The notes below the pieces were generated by a model that was not told the origin of the DNA, searched no databases, and saw only the letters and a program-made list of their open reading frames with translations. From Sodalis sp. dw_96 (GTDB lineage: Bacteria; Pseudomonadota; Gammaproteobacteria; Enterobacterales; Enterobacteriaceae): a DNA stretch of 64,000 nt. Within the stretch, counting starts at the first letter, position 1; the number at the start of each line of letters is the position of its first letter. The position numbers and the translations under genes were made by a program. The stretch is from positions 62,001-126,000 of the forward strand of contig NZ_JAAVUT010000006.1 in NCBI RefSeq assembly GCF_018449575.1. The letters are read 5' to 3'. Positions 54,181-63,925 of this stretch are shown piece after piece.

Positions 54181-54318
54181 GGAATGTCCTCTGTGCCACA
54201 CAGGGGAAGGTATCGCGCCAGCGAGGCCACGGGGGGGAATCCTGAAGATGTGAGCTTTGATAACCCGGTCGCCACAAGCGCCCGGGTAAACTATATACAG
54301 AAACAGAGAGTTCGGAAT

Positions 54319-55338
54319 ATGTTGCAGTTCATACTCCGACGTTTGGGACTTGTGATCCCGACGTTTATTGGTATTACCTTGCTGACGTTTGCATTTGTCC
54401 ATCTGATCCCGGGCGATCCGGTCTTGATCATGGCCGGCGAACGGGGCATGTCTCCGGCGCAGCATGCGCAAATGATGGCGCAATTAGGCCTCGACAAACC
54501 GCTCTATCAGCAATACGTCCATTATGTCATCGGCATTCTGCACGGTGATTTGGGTATATCCCTTAAAAGCCGCATACCCGTCTGGCAGGAATTCGTGCCG
54601 CGCTTCAAGGCAACCTTAGAGCTGGGTGTTTGCGCAATGATTTTCGCCATGGTGCTGGGTATCCCGGCCGGCGTGCTGGCGGCGGTAAAACGCGGCTCGC
54701 TGTTTGATCATACCGCGGTCAGCATCTCCCTGGCCGGCTATTCGATGCCGATCTTCTGGTGGGGTATGATGCTTATCATGCTGGTGTCGGTGCACTGGAA
54801 TCTCACCCCGGTCTCGGGGCGGGTCGGGGATACGGTGTTCCTCGACGATTCGCTGCCGCTCACCGGTTTTATGCTGATTGATACCCTGATCTGGGGACAG
54901 CCGGGCGATTTTATCGACGCCCTGAAGCATATGATTTTACCGGCGGTCGTGCTCGGCACCATTCCCCTGGCGGTGATCGTCCGCATGACCCGTTCGGCGA
55001 TGCTGGAAGTGCTGAGCGAAGATTATATCCGTACCGCCCGCGCCAAAGGATTGAGCCGTATGCGGGTCATTATCGTCCACGCGCTGCGCAACGCCTTGTT
55101 GCCGGTGGTCACGGTAATCGGCTTGCAGGTGGGTACCCTGCTGGCGGGCGCTATCCTCACCGAGACCATCTTTTCCTGGCCTGGTTTGGGGCGTTGGCTG
55201 ATTGAAGCTTTGCAGCGCCGGGATTATCCGGTGGTACAGGGCGGTGTGTTATTGGTAGCGATCCTGATTATTGTGGTGAACCTGCTGGTGGATGTGCTTT
55301 ACGGCGTGATTAACCCGCGTATTCGCCACAAGAAATAG
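54319..55338 (+). CDS. dppB: DppB, dipeptide transporter permease
   Basis: Start ATG 54319 gives 339 residues beginning MLQFILRRLGLVIPTFIGIT, exactly the E. coli length. The longer frame from 54184 includes leader sequence and is rejected. Six membrane helices and the EAA loop (SEDYIRTARAKGLSRMRVIIVHALRNALLPV) that contacts DppD/DppF are visible, and FPGLGRWLIEAL-like WPGLGRWLIEALQRRDYPVVQGG ends the core. It pairs with DppC in the inner membrane. Confidence 0.95.
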   Translation: MLQFILRRLGLVIPTFIGITLLTFAFVHLIPGDPVLIMAGERGMSPAQHAQMMAQLGLDKPLYQQYVHYVIGILHGDLGISLKSRIPVWQEFVPRFKATLELGVCAMIFAMVLGIPAGVLAAVKRGSLFDHTAVSISLAGYSMPIFWWGMMLIMLVSVHWNLTPVSGRVGDTVFLDDSLPLTGFMLIDTLIWGQPGDFIDALKHMILPAVVLGTIPLAVIVRMTRSAMLEVLSEDYIRTARAKGLSRMRVIIVHALRNALLPVVTVIGLQVGTLLAGAILTETIFSWPGLGRWLIEALQRRDYPVVQGGVLLVAILIIVVNLLVDVLYGVINPRIRHKK

Positions 55339-55349
55339 GGGAATGGAAA

Positions 55350-56252
55350 ATGACTGAAGTTACTGAGCCGGTAATTACCGGCGCACCCAAGCCCATGACC
55401 CCGCTACAGGAGTTCTGGCACTATTTCCGCCGCAATAAAGGCGCGGTTATCGGCTTGGCTTACATCGTGCTGATGTTCGTGATTGCCATCGGCGCCGGGG
55501 TGATTGCGCCCCACGGCCCGGCGGAGCAGTTCCGGGAAGCACTGCTGCGTCCGCCGGTATGGATGGAGGGCGGCAGCTGGCAATTCATACTGGGTACCGA
55601 TGACGTCGGCCGCGACATCATGACCCGACTGATGTACGGCGCCCGTCTTTCACTGCTGGTGGGTTGCCTGGTGGTGGCGCTGTCGTTGATCTTCGGCGTG
55701 ATATTCGGTCTGCTGTCCGGTTATATCGGCGGATTGGTGGACGTTATCATCATGCGGGCGGTGGATATTATGCTGGCGCTGCCCAGCCTGCTGCTGGCCC
55801 TGGTGCTGGTGGCGATATTCGGCCCCTCAATCGTCAACGCCTCGCTGGCGCTGACGTTCGTGGCTCTGCCCCATTATATCCGGTTAACCCGTGCGGCGGT
55901 GCTGGGGGAAGTTAACCGCGATTACGTGACCGCCTCCGGCGTTGCCGGCGCGAGCCCCATGCGGCAGATGTTCATCAATATTCTTCCCAACTGCCTGGCG
56001 CCGTTAATCGTGCAGGCTTCGCTGGGTTTCTCCAATGCCATCCTTGATATGGCGGCGCTGGGCTTTCTGGGCATGGGCGCGCAGCCGCCCACACCGGAGT
56101 GGGGCACCATGCTCGCCGACGTGTTGCAGTTTGCGCAAACTGCCTGGTGGGTAGTGACTTTCCCCGGAGTCATTATTCTGCTCACCGTTTTAGCCTTTAA
56201 TTTGATGGGCGACGGGCTGCGTGATGCGCTCGACCCCAAACTCAAGCAGTAA
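55350..56252 (+). CDS. dppC: DppC, dipeptide transporter permease
   Basis: This 300-residue permease has the OppC-type N-terminal cytoplasmic segment ([19 protein letters not shown]), the [24 protein letters not shown] motif and the EAA loop [27 protein letters not shown]. It is the same length as E. coli DppC. It begins 11 bases after dppB. Confidence 0.95.
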   Translation: MTEVTEPVITGAPKPMTPLQEFWHYFRRNKGAVIGLAYIVLMFVIAIGAGVIAPHGPAEQFREALLRPPVWMEGGSWQFILGTDDVGRDIMTRLMYGARLSLLVGCLVVALSLIFGVIFGLLSGYIGGLVDVIIMRAVDIMLALPSLLLALVLVAIFGPSIVNASLALTFVALPHYIRLTRAAVLGEVNRDYVTASGVAGASPMRQMFINILPNCLAPLIVQASLGFSNAILDMAALGFLGMGAQPPTPEWGTMLADVLQFAQTAWWVVTFPGVIILLTVLAFNLMGDGLRDALDPKLKQ

Positions 56253-56262
56253 CGAGGAAGCA

Positions 56263-57243
56263 ATGGCGTTATTAACCATAGATAAACTGTCGGTGCATTT
56301 CGGTGATGAAGGGACACCGTTTCGCGCCGTCGATCGTATCAGCTACCAGGTGGAACAAGGCCAGGTAGTGGGTATCGTGGGCGAATCCGGCTCCGGTAAG
56401 TCGGTGAGTTCGCTGGCCATTATGGGCCTGATAGATTTTCCCGGCCGGGTGATGGCGGAAAACCTGGTCTTCAACGGACGGGATTTGCAAAAGATCTCCA
56501 ATAGCGAGCGCCGACAGTTGATCGGCGCCGATATTGCGATGATTTTCCAAGACCCGATGACCAGCCTGAATCCCTGTTACACCGTGGGTTTCCAGATTAT
56601 GGAAGCCATCAAGGTGCATCAGGGCGGCAGCCGCAAGACCCGGCGCCAGCGGGCGATTGATCTGTTGACCCTGGTGGGTATTCCCGCCCCGGCTTCGCGT
56701 CTGGATGTCTACCCGCACCAGCTGTCCGGCGGTATGAGCCAGCGGGTGATGATCGCCATGGCTATTGCCTGCCGGCCGAAGTTATTGATCGCCGATGAGC
56801 CCACCACCGCGCTGGATGTGACCATCCAGGCGCAGATCATTGAACTGTTGCTGGATTTGCAGCAACGGGAAAATATGGCCCTGGTGTTGATCACCCACGA
56901 TCTGGCCCTGGTGGCGGAAGCTGCCCATCATATTATCGTGATGTACGCCGGGCAGGTGGTGGAAACCGGCAAGGCCACGGAAATCTTCCGCGCGCCGCGC
57001 CATCCCTATACCCAGGCGCTGCTGCGCGCCCTGCCGGAATTCGCCGCCGATAAATCGCGGCTGGCCTCGTTGCCCGGCATGGTGCCGGGTAAATACGATC
57101 GCCCCGCCGGATGCCTGCTGAATCCTCGTTGCCCCTATGCCGACGAGAAATGTCGCCAGGTAGAGCCGGAGTTGATGACGCTGCCGGATCGTCAGTCGAA
57201 ATGCCACTATCCGCTGGATGACGCGGGGAGACCCACCCGATGA
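56263..57243 (+). CDS. dppD: DppD, dipeptide transporter ATPase
   Basis: Start ATG 56263 (ACGAGGAAGCA upstream) gives 326 residues beginning [16 protein letters not shown]. The upstream extension in frame overlaps dppC and is rejected. Walker [10 protein letters not shown]-loop [11 protein letters not shown], signature LSGGMSQR, Walker [13 protein letters not shown] and H-loop THDLALVAE are complete. The C-terminal oligopeptide-transporter extension has the Cys-rich [18 protein letters not shown] motif that binds an Fe-S cluster in this family. Its end overlaps dppF by four bases (ATGA). Confidence 0.95.
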   Translation: MALLTIDKLSVHFGDEGTPFRAVDRISYQVEQGQVVGIVGESGSGKSVSSLAIMGLIDFPGRVMAENLVFNGRDLQKISNSERRQLIGADIAMIFQDPMTSLNPCYTVGFQIMEAIKVHQGGSRKTRRQRAIDLLTLVGIPAPASRLDVYPHQLSGGMSQRVMIAMAIACRPKLLIADEPTTALDVTIQAQIIELLLDLQQRENMALVLITHDLALVAEAAHHIIVMYAGQVVETGKATEIFRAPRHPYTQALLRALPEFAADKSRLASLPGMVPGKYDRPAGCLLNPRCPYADEKCRQVEPELMTLPDRQSKCHYPLDDAGRPTR

Positions 57244-58250
57244 GCGAACCTATTTATGATCCCGCATCGACGGCGCTGTTACACGCCGTTGATCTGAAGA
57301 AATACTATCCGGTGAAAAAGGGAATGTTCGCCAAGGAGACCTTGGTGAAAGCCCTGGACGGGATCTCTTTTACCCTGGAACGGGGTAAAACCCTGGCGGT
57401 GGTGGGAGAGTCCGGCTGCGGCAAATCCACCCTGGGCCGGCTGCTGACCATGATTGAAATGCCCACCGGCGGAGAACTGCACTATCTTGGGCAGGATTTG
57501 CTGAAACCGGATCAGACCGCGGAACATTTGCGGCGGCAGAAAATCCAGATCGTGTTCCAAAACCCTTACGGTTCGCTGAATCCACGTAAGAAGGTGGGAC
57601 AGATTCTGGAAGAGCCTTTGGTGATCAATACCTCCCTGAACCGGGCGGAGCGCCGCGAAAAAGCCTTGGCGATGATGGCGAAGGTGGGGCTGCGCACGGA
57701 GTATTACGAGCGTTATCCGCATATGTTTTCCGGCGGCCAGCGTCAGCGTATCGCCATTGCCCGCGGTTTGATGCTGGACCCGGATGTGGTGATTGCCGAT
57801 GAACCGGTTTCCGCTCTGGACGTGTCGGTTCGCGCCCAGGTGTTGAACCTGATGATGGACCTGCAGCAGGAGATGGGGCTGTCCTATGTGTTTATCTCCC
57901 ACGACCTGTCGGTGGTGGAGCATATTGCCGATGAAGTGATGGTGATGTACCTGGGACGCTGCGTGGAGAAGGGCAGCAAGGCGGCGATTTTCGACAATCC
58001 ACGCCATCCCTATACTCAGGCGCTGCTCTCGGCCACCCCGCGACTGAATCCCGATTTGCGCCGTGAGCGCATCAAACTGACCGGCGAGCTGCCCAGCCCG
58101 TTAAACCCGCCGCCGGGATGCGCCTTCAGCGCACGCTGCCGCCGCCGCTTCGGTACCTGTACCGAGTTGCAACCGCAATTGAAGAAATACGGCGATCAGC
58201 TGGTGGCCTGTTTCGCCGTTGATCAGGATGAGGCGCAGGGTATTCGCTGA
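57240..58250 (+). CDS. dppF: DppF, dipeptide transporter ATPase
   Basis: The 336-residue ATPase has Walker A GESGCGKS, signature FSGGQRQR, Walker [14 protein letters not shown]-loop [14 protein letters not shown] and the C-terminal [18 protein letters not shown] metal-cluster segment. The N-terminal [21 protein letters not shown] matches DppF/OppF. It heterodimerises with DppD to energise peptide uptake. Last gene of the operon, followed by a strong terminator at 58274. Confidence 0.95.
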   Translation: MSEPIYDPASTALLHAVDLKKYYPVKKGMFAKETLVKALDGISFTLERGKTLAVVGESGCGKSTLGRLLTMIEMPTGGELHYLGQDLLKPDQTAEHLRRQKIQIVFQNPYGSLNPRKKVGQILEEPLVINTSLNRAERREKALAMMAKVGLRTEYYERYPHMFSGGQRQRIAIARGLMLDPDVVIADEPVSALDVSVRAQVLNLMMDLQQEMGLSYVFISHDLSVVEHIADEVMVMYLGRCVEKGSKAAIFDNPRHPYTQALLSATPRLNPDLRRERIKLTGELPSPLNPPPGCAFSARCRRRFGTCTELQPQLKKYGDQLVACFAVDQDEAQGIR

Positions 58251-58273
58251 GTGAACGGCCATAAATAGATGAT

Positions 58274-58312
58274 AAAGCGGGCAGAGACCGGGTCTCAGCC
58301 CGCTTTTTTTTT
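58274..58312 (+). terminator. Intrinsic terminator of the dpp operon
   Basis: AAAGCGGGC and GCCCGCTTT pair outside an inner GAGACC-GGGTCTC-type stem, followed by a run of nine T. It lies 24 bases after the dppF stop. Confidence 0.9.
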
Positions 58313-58435
58313 GGTGCGCATTGCCATACCATGATATCGGGATGTTGGTGATTAATATTTTGTTGTTCTGAACGCCTCAGGCTTGACCTAAGCCGGCCTC
58401 ATAGGCCGGCAGTGGGACGCTGGCTGCCTCGGTCG

Positions 58436-59437
58436 TTACCTAAGGGACCAGTAGGTCAGCAGATGCAGACTGGCGGAATAATAATCCTCTTGCGGCAGGA
58501 TAGTATCGGTGACCTGGGCCTGATTGCCCATAATGGCGTCCCGGATGGCCAGCATGCCCGGCGGCAGCATGTAATTGGCTTTCTGCCCGGTGAGCACATC
58601 CACCCAGGCCGGAGTGCTCAGCCGGTCAAATTGGCGCCAGTAGCCCACATAGGGACCCAGGGCCAGGCTCTTGGGCTGCGCCCAATTGATGTAGAGGGGG
58701 ATGCGAACGGCGTCGAAGCTGAAGCGGGCAGGCTTGTTATCCGCCGGTGAAAGAGTCTTATCCGCCCTTAAGGTGACCCAATCGGTAGGCAACTGCGGAT
58801 TGCCGAAACGCATCTGTGCCAGCAGCTTCAAGCCGTCGGCGGCTAAATCATTCCAGGTTTCAAGATGGCTCTGTTGATAAAAAGCCTGCCAGGCCGGGAA
58901 GATAAAGTAGGACGGATTCAGCGTTATCGCGCTGGTTTGGTTAAAACCCGAGGTTCCCGGCAGCAGGACGGTATAACCGGCGTATTGGATCACGTTGTGT
59001 TTGATAAGCGCCCCCTGAAGCTTGACGGAGGCGGCGGTATAGGCCGGTTGCTGCCATTTTTGGCCCGCCAGCAGCAGTGCCCAGGCGATAAGGGTATCGC
59101 CGTCGGACGCGGTATTGATATCCGCCACCGGCGGGGTGCCGGCGGGATCATAACGCCAGGAATAGAGGCCGATATCTTTGCGATAAAGATGGGCGTCGCT
59201 CCATTTCAGCAACTGATCAAAGGTGGCGCGGTCGTTATTGAACACCGAGAGCAGCATGGCGTACCCCTGCCCTTCGCTGTGGCTGATATTGTGGTTGCCG
59301 GTGTCGATAATCCGGCCTTCCGGCAGCAGGAAGCGGCTTTTGTAGTTATGCCAGCCCAGGTTTTCCCCCTGGCTGGAACCGGATATCAACGCCAATACCA
59401 AACCCACCAGCAGAGCGAAATGACGAGCGAATTTCAT
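58436..59437 (-). CDS. bcsZ: BcsZ, periplasmic endo-1,4-beta-glucanase (GH8)
   Basis: The 333-residue enzyme has a signal peptide and the GH8 core: YKSRFLLPEGRIIDTGNHNISHSEGQGYAMLL, where the Glu in HSEGQGYAM is the proton donor, WRYDPAGTPPVADINTASDGDTLIAWALLLA with the second acidic catalytic residue, and RFSFDAVRIPLYINWA. It trims nascent cellulose in the periplasm and is required for proper cellulose export. It follows bcsD and is the last bcs gene on this strand in the window. AAGGGAC lies before the ATG. Confidence 0.94.
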   Translation of the reverse strand: MKFARHFALLVGLVLALISGSSQGENLGWHNYKSRFLLPEGRIIDTGNHNISHSEGQGYAMLLSVFNNDRATFDQLLKWSDAHLYRKDIGLYSWRYDPAGTPPVADINTASDGDTLIAWALLLAGQKWQQPAYTAASVKLQGALIKHNVIQYAGYTVLLPGTSGFNQTSAITLNPSYFIFPAWQAFYQQSHLETWNDLAADGLKLLAQMRFGNPQLPTDWVTLRADKTLSPADNKPARFSFDAVRIPLYINWAQPKSLALGPYVGYWRQFDRLSTPAWVDVLTGQKANYMLPPGMLAIRDAIMGNQAQVTDTILPQEDYYSASLHLLTYWSLR

Positions 59438-59451
59438 AAACCGACTGTCCC

Positions 59452-59931
59452 TTATAAGCCGTTACGGTAACTGAACGTCATCACGCCTTCGGTGCCGTCT
59501 TGTTGCCAGCGCAGCGCGACATGTGACTGACCCCCTTGCGCCACCAGCCATTCGGCGTAGGCGCCTTCCAATATTGCCGCCAATCCGGCTATCCACTGCG
59601 ACGCATCCGCGCCGGCGGCGGCCGGAGGGAAGGCATAATGCATCAACGTCAGCGAGGACTCCGTCGGCTGCAGCCGCACATAACCCCAGTGAAAGCCGGC
59701 CCACAGGCGGTTAAGCTGGTCCTCAAGGTCGCCGACGGTTTGCGCCTGCGCCATGGGGAAACGCTGGGCAAGTCGACTGCCCATCAGGTTGAGAAATTGG
59801 CGCCGGTCTTCATCGCCGGCGTTCTCGGCGATGCCGGAAATCATGATATCCAGCATATCCTGCCAGCCGGACTTATACTGCTGCCGACGATAATAGCCAA
59901 GTTCCGGCGAAGCGTTAAGCATTTCCTGCAT
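59452..59931 (-). CDS. bcsD: BcsD, cellulose synthase accessory subunit
   Basis: The 159-residue protein resembles BcsD/AxcesD: MLDIMISGIAENAGDEDRRQFLNLMGSRLAQRFP, DLEDQLNRLWAGFHWGYVRLQPTESSLTLMHYAFP and WIAGLAAILEGAYAEWL. BcsD forms a periplasmic octameric channel that organises glucan chains. Its presence marks a type I (bcsABCD) operon, rather than the E. coli bcsEFG type. It starts two bases after bcsC ends, and bcsZ follows 14 bases on. Confidence 0.93.
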   Translation of the reverse strand: MQEMLNASPELGYYRRQQYKSGWQDMLDIMISGIAENAGDEDRRQFLNLMGSRLAQRFPMAQAQTVGDLEDQLNRLWAGFHWGYVRLQPTESSLTLMHYAFPPAAAGADASQWIAGLAAILEGAYAEWLVAQGGQSHVALRWQQDGTEGVMTFSYRNGL

Positions 59932-59933
59932 TC

Positions 59934-62900
59934 TTAATTACCACCCAATAAATATTTGAAATACAACAAGGCGGTGCTTTCGGAGTAATCGCCGAAGGTA
60001 TCGTAGCCTACCTGTCCGCCCACCGTCATATTAGGATTGATTTTATAGCTGCCGTTGGCATGAACGTTATAACTCACGCCGTTTTTGCTCTGGGCGTCAT
60101 AGTAGGCCGTCGTACCGTAACCCGCCGCCACCAGGGCTTCCAGTTCGGATTGCAGGGTAGAATTGCCGGGGAAATAAGCGGTCTTATCCTGGGTATAGGA
60201 TTGATAGCCCACCGAACCGCCCAGGTTCAAATCCCAGTCGTCATACTTTTGACTGTAATTCACCGGCAGCGAGACGCTGATATAATTTTGCGGACTGAAA
60301 TACCCCCCCTGGCCGTAACTGTAATAGCTCAGGTTTTTGTCGTAATCCATAAAGGTGATGTTAATGCCGGGCCGCAGCTCGCTGTTATCGTCGCGATAAG
60401 GACGCATATAGAAGCCGGCGGAGGAGGTGATGCCGGTATTGCGGGGAACGTTATTTCCCACATAGCTGTAACCGCCCACGCCGGCATAGAGTCCGGCGTC
60501 GCCGTCGTCGTAAGAATACTGGATGTAGCCGCCGTTCTTGGTCACCTGCCCCCATTTATCGCCGCTGATTTTATCCCGGGTCCCGACGTAGGCGAGCAGA
60601 CTGTCGGTGACCGGCCGCCGTTCGGCGGTGATCGTCAACTTGCTGAAATTGGTCAGGTTGGGGGACCATTGGATCCCGCCCACCAGCGTGCTTAAATCTT
60701 GTCCCAGCGGGGTGGAGCCGATATCCGCCTGATAGCTGTCTCCGCTTAACGCCAGGTTCACTTCCGCGCCGGTGGCTTTTTGTGAACCGGGAGCGTCGGC
60801 GACATAATCGTCCGGATTGACCGTGGTGGTGCTATCGGTGGTGGAGGCGGTGGTGGTGGTGGTGCTGCTCTGGGTTCCGTCGGCATTGGTAGTGGTGGAT
60901 GTAGTGGTAGTGGACGTGGTGCTGTTCGCCGCGGCGGCGGTAGCGGCAGCGGCGGTGGCGGCCTCAACCATTCTTGCCTGTTGCAGTGCGCCGGTACCGA
61001 AACGGTTGCTGGAGGTGCCGGAAGCGGCGCCGGCGTCTAATGAAACCGGCGTCACGGTGAGCTTGAGGCGGGAGCTATCGAACGGCACGCCGGATATCAT
61101 CAAGGGCGCCTTGATTTCAGTCAGGTTGCTAAGCCCGCTTTCGCCGTCGCGGCTGCGGATACCCACATCTCCTTCCACCCAGGTGGAGGTTGCGTCCTGC
61201 TCCTCATCGAGCATTTGATTGATTTGTTTCAGCGAGCGGTCTTGCGGCGTTTCCACTTTGGCCAAGGTCTGCGCCGCGCCGGTCAAAGGCAGCGGCGTCG
61301 CGGTGTCGGGGCGCTGCCAGGGCAATATCGTGCCGTAGGCGGAGGCGGAGGCGGTACGCGGCGTCGCGCCGGCGGTGCTCTTATTGATAAAGGGATTGTC
61401 GGCGGTTTCCAGCCCGCCTACCACCGGCGCGCCGCCGGCGCCGGAAGCGCTCATGCCGATAACCTGTCCTTTGGCCGAGCGCAGCAGGGCGAGGGCCTGC
61501 TGGTGATCCCCGGAGGCTTCGGCGATGCGGGCCTCAAGTATCATGCGATCGACGGTGCGCGGCCCCTGCATGCCGCCCACCAGCCGTTTGGCGCGTCCGA
61601 TATCGCCCGTCGCCAGCGCGGCATTGGCGGCGCCGTAACGGGCGTCTTGATTATTGGGGTCCCGAACCAGCACGTAGTCATATACCCGGCTCGCCTGTTC
61701 ATTCATTTTGCCGGATTGATACAGGCGCGCCATGGCCAGCATTAAATCGACATTTTGCGGGTCAGCTTGCATCGCCGCGATGAGCTTGTCATAGGCGGCG
61801 GCATATTGGCCGCGTTCGCGCAAATCGTCCGCCTGCTGGATGACCGAGCCCTGACGGATGCGGCTCAGTTCGGCCGGGGTGCTGCCGGCGACAATCTTCG
61901 GGTTGTTCAGGAGGGCGTCCGCTTCGTTGTTCAGGCCCGCCTGGGTCAGCACGCTGACCTGCGCGGCATAGTCGCCGAGATTGCCGTTGACCCCGGCCCG
62001 CATATTGTTGCGCACCAGGGAAACCGCTGTGGCGCTGTCCCCCAGTTTCATCAAATCCTGCGCCAGGTTGCCCACGTCTGAAGGGGCGGACGGCGGCGTT
62101 TGCGCCAGGGCATGCAGCGTGTTCAACGCCGCGGTGGGATTGCCCTGCTGCATATAGGCCTCGGCGCTGCTCATTTGTTCATTGAAGCTGACGCTGGCGG
62201 CCAGGTCGCGCATCGCCCGGTTGCGGCGGTTCGCCGGTATGGAAGCCAGCAGTTGCGACGCGACGGACCAACGCTTGGTTTCACTGGCGAACAGGGCGGC
62301 GGCATACAGGTTATCCGCCGGAGCGCCCGGCCGGACTGCGGCGGCCATCAGTGACTGTGCCTGGGCGCTGTCCCCCTGCCGTTGCAGAATGCGCGCCATA
62401 TCCAGCCGGACCCAGATATTGGAGGGCTGTTTTTGCAACGCCTGCTGTAATAAGTTCAGCGCCCGCTGCGGATCCCCTGCCTGCAGCGCCTGAGCGGCCT
62501 GCTGCCGCAACGGATCCACGTTGATTCCCGCATAAACTTTCGGACGCTTGTCCGCCGGGATGGTTTGCAATAACTGCTGCGCTTCGGCGCCTTTATGCTC
62601 CTGCTGCAACGTGTAATACAGTCCCAGCTTGGCATCGGTATTCTGGTTATCTTTAGCGATGACGCCGCGATAGGTTTGTTCCGCCCCCGGCAGGTCGTTT
62701 TTCCGGCGCTGCACGTCGGCGCGAAATAATTCCGCCGAGACGCCTTTGTCGCCTTCCGCCTGTGCCAGCGGTTCACTGAGGGCCAGGGCCGAGTTGAGAT
62801 CGCCGGAGGTCACCGCACCCTTGGCCTTGCTCAGGGTGCCGTAGAAATGGGCATCTTTGGCCAAGGATGCCCACTGCGCGCTGTTGGGACCGCCCTGTTT

Positions 62901-63878
62901 TACCGCCTGGTTCAGATAGTTTTCCGCCGCGGCGAAATCGCCGCCGCGCATGGCGATGTAACCCAATCCCGCCAGCGCGTCGCCGTCATTGGGGTTGGTG
63001 GTCAGCACCGCTTCAAACCGGCTGCGCGCCGCGGCGAGATCGCCGCTGTTAAGGGCGGTGTATCCCTGTCCCTTTTCCGCCCCGCCGACGCTTTGCTGGA
63101 AATGCGTGAGCACGCCGCTGTCATCGGGGTGGCGCTGTATATAACTATCATAGACGGCTTTGTCTTCCGGTTTCGGCGCCAACCAGATCAGCGCCTGGCG
63201 CAGCGCGCTGTCCGCTTCTTTGTTGCCGGCCGCCAGGGGCATCAACAGGCCGATCCCCTCCCGGCGGCTGCTTTCGTCGTAGGTCAGGATGCGGCCCAGG
63301 GCTACCTTGGCGGCATTGTCGGTGGGTTGCTGGCTCAAACGGTCCCGCAAACCGGCGATGGCTTCCGGCCGTGAAGCCGGTACGCCGGACAGCGTTTCGT
63401 AATACTCCACCGCCAGACTGTCCAAGGGTTTGTTTCCTTGAAATAGCGTGCGATAACTCTCTATCGCCCGGGCGGTATTGCCCTGGGCCGCCAATTGACG
63501 GGCATTAGCCAGCTGAGTGGGTGAAATGGCCTGCAGGACCTTGGCGTTGTCAAGATTTTGCAAGCGGGGATCGTTGGGGGAAACCGCCGCCAGCCTTTGC
63601 CGCCATTGCTGGGCCTGGGCCCGTTGGCCGCCGCTTTGGGCATACAGCGCCAGCAGGTAAAGCGCGTCGGCGTTGTTGCTGTCCACCGCCAGGATTTTTT
63701 GCAGTGATTCATCCGCCAGCTCGTTATGGGCTTTATCATGCCAATAGGCCGCCTGTTGCAGCAGGGCATTGATGGCAGGGCTGTTTTGGGCCGCCGTGGC
63801 TGTGGCGGAAAAGAACGACAGGCCCGCCAGGCCCGCCAGGCACAGCGTTCTGAATTCTTTTTTTATGTCCTGTTTCAT
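59934..63878 (-). CDS. bcsC: BcsC, TPR-rich outer-membrane cellulose export protein
   Basis: This 1314-residue protein has a signal peptide, about 18-20 tetratricopeptide repeats over roughly residues 35-830 (for example LAGLGYIAMRGGDFAAAENYL, ALNLLQQALQKQPSNIWVRLDMARIL), then a linker and the C-terminal BCSC_C beta-barrel (about 1060-1314, with GGIQWSPNLTNFSKLTITAERRPVTDSLLAYVG and the terminal YFKYLLGGN). It is longer than E. coli BcsC (1157). Part of the excess is a Thr/Ser/Ala-rich low-complexity linker at residues about 970-1021. It exports cellulose through the outer membrane. AAGAGAAG precedes the ATG. It is part of bcs(A)BCDZ. Confidence 0.95.
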   Translation of the reverse strand: MKQDIKKEFRTLCLAGLAGLSFFSATATAAQNSPAINALLQQAAYWHDKAHNELADESLQKILAVDSNNADALYLLALYAQSGGQRAQAQQWRQRLAAVSPNDPRLQNLDNAKVLQAISPTQLANARQLAAQGNTARAIESYRTLFQGNKPLDSLAVEYYETLSGVPASRPEAIAGLRDRLSQQPTDNAAKVALGRILTYDESSRREGIGLLMPLAAGNKEADSALRQALIWLAPKPEDKAVYDSYIQRHPDDSGVLTHFQQSVGGAEKGQGYTALNSGDLAAARSRFEAVLTTNPNDGDALAGLGYIAMRGGDFAAAENYLNQAVKQGGPNSAQWASLAKDAHFYGTLSKAKGAVTSGDLNSALALSEPLAQAEGDKGVSAELFRADVQRRKNDLPGAEQTYRGVIAKDNQNTDAKLGLYYTLQQEHKGAEAQQLLQTIPADKRPKVYAGINVDPLRQQAAQALQAGDPQRALNLLQQALQKQPSNIWVRLDMARILQRQGDSAQAQSLMAAAVRPGAPADNLYAAALFASETKRWSVASQLLASIPANRRNRAMRDLAASVSFNEQMSSAEAYMQQGNPTAALNTLHALAQTPPSAPSDVGNLAQDLMKLGDSATAVSLVRNNMRAGVNGNLGDYAAQVSVLTQAGLNNEADALLNNPKIVAGSTPAELSRIRQGSVIQQADDLRERGQYAAAYDKLIAAMQADPQNVDLMLAMARLYQSGKMNEQASRVYDYVLVRDPNNQDARYGAANAALATGDIGRAKRLVGGMQGPRTVDRMILEARIAEASGDHQQALALLRSAKGQVIGMSASGAGGAPVVGGLETADNPFINKSTAGATPRTASASAYGTILPWQRPDTATPLPLTGAAQTLAKVETPQDRSLKQINQMLDEEQDATSTWVEGDVGIRSRDGESGLSNLTEIKAPLMISGVPFDSSRLKLTVTPVSLDAGAASGTSSNRFGTGALQQARMVEAATAAAATAAAANSTTSTTTTSTTTNADGTQSSTTTTTASTTDSTTTVNPDDYVADAPGSQKATGAEVNLALSGDSYQADIGSTPLGQDLSTLVGGIQWSPNLTNFSKLTITAERRPVTDSLLAYVGTRDKISGDKWGQVTKNGGYIQYSYDDGDAGLYAGVGGYSYVGNNVPRNTGITSSAGFYMRPYRDDNSELRPGINITFMDYDKNLSYYSYGQGGYFSPQNYISVSLPVNYSQKYDDWDLNLGGSVGYQSYTQDKTAYFPGNSTLQSELEALVAAGYGTTAYYDAQSKNGVSYNVHANGSYKINPNMTVGGQVGYDTFGDYSESTALLYFKYLLGGN

Positions 63879-63925
63879 CTTCTCTTACCCATATGGCCCA
63901 GTGGTGCGATACGTCTTGAAATAGG

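Noticed and set aside
54184-54318. N-terminal extension of DppB
   Set aside because: It reads through the intercistronic leader after the hairpin. The conserved protein starts at 54319.
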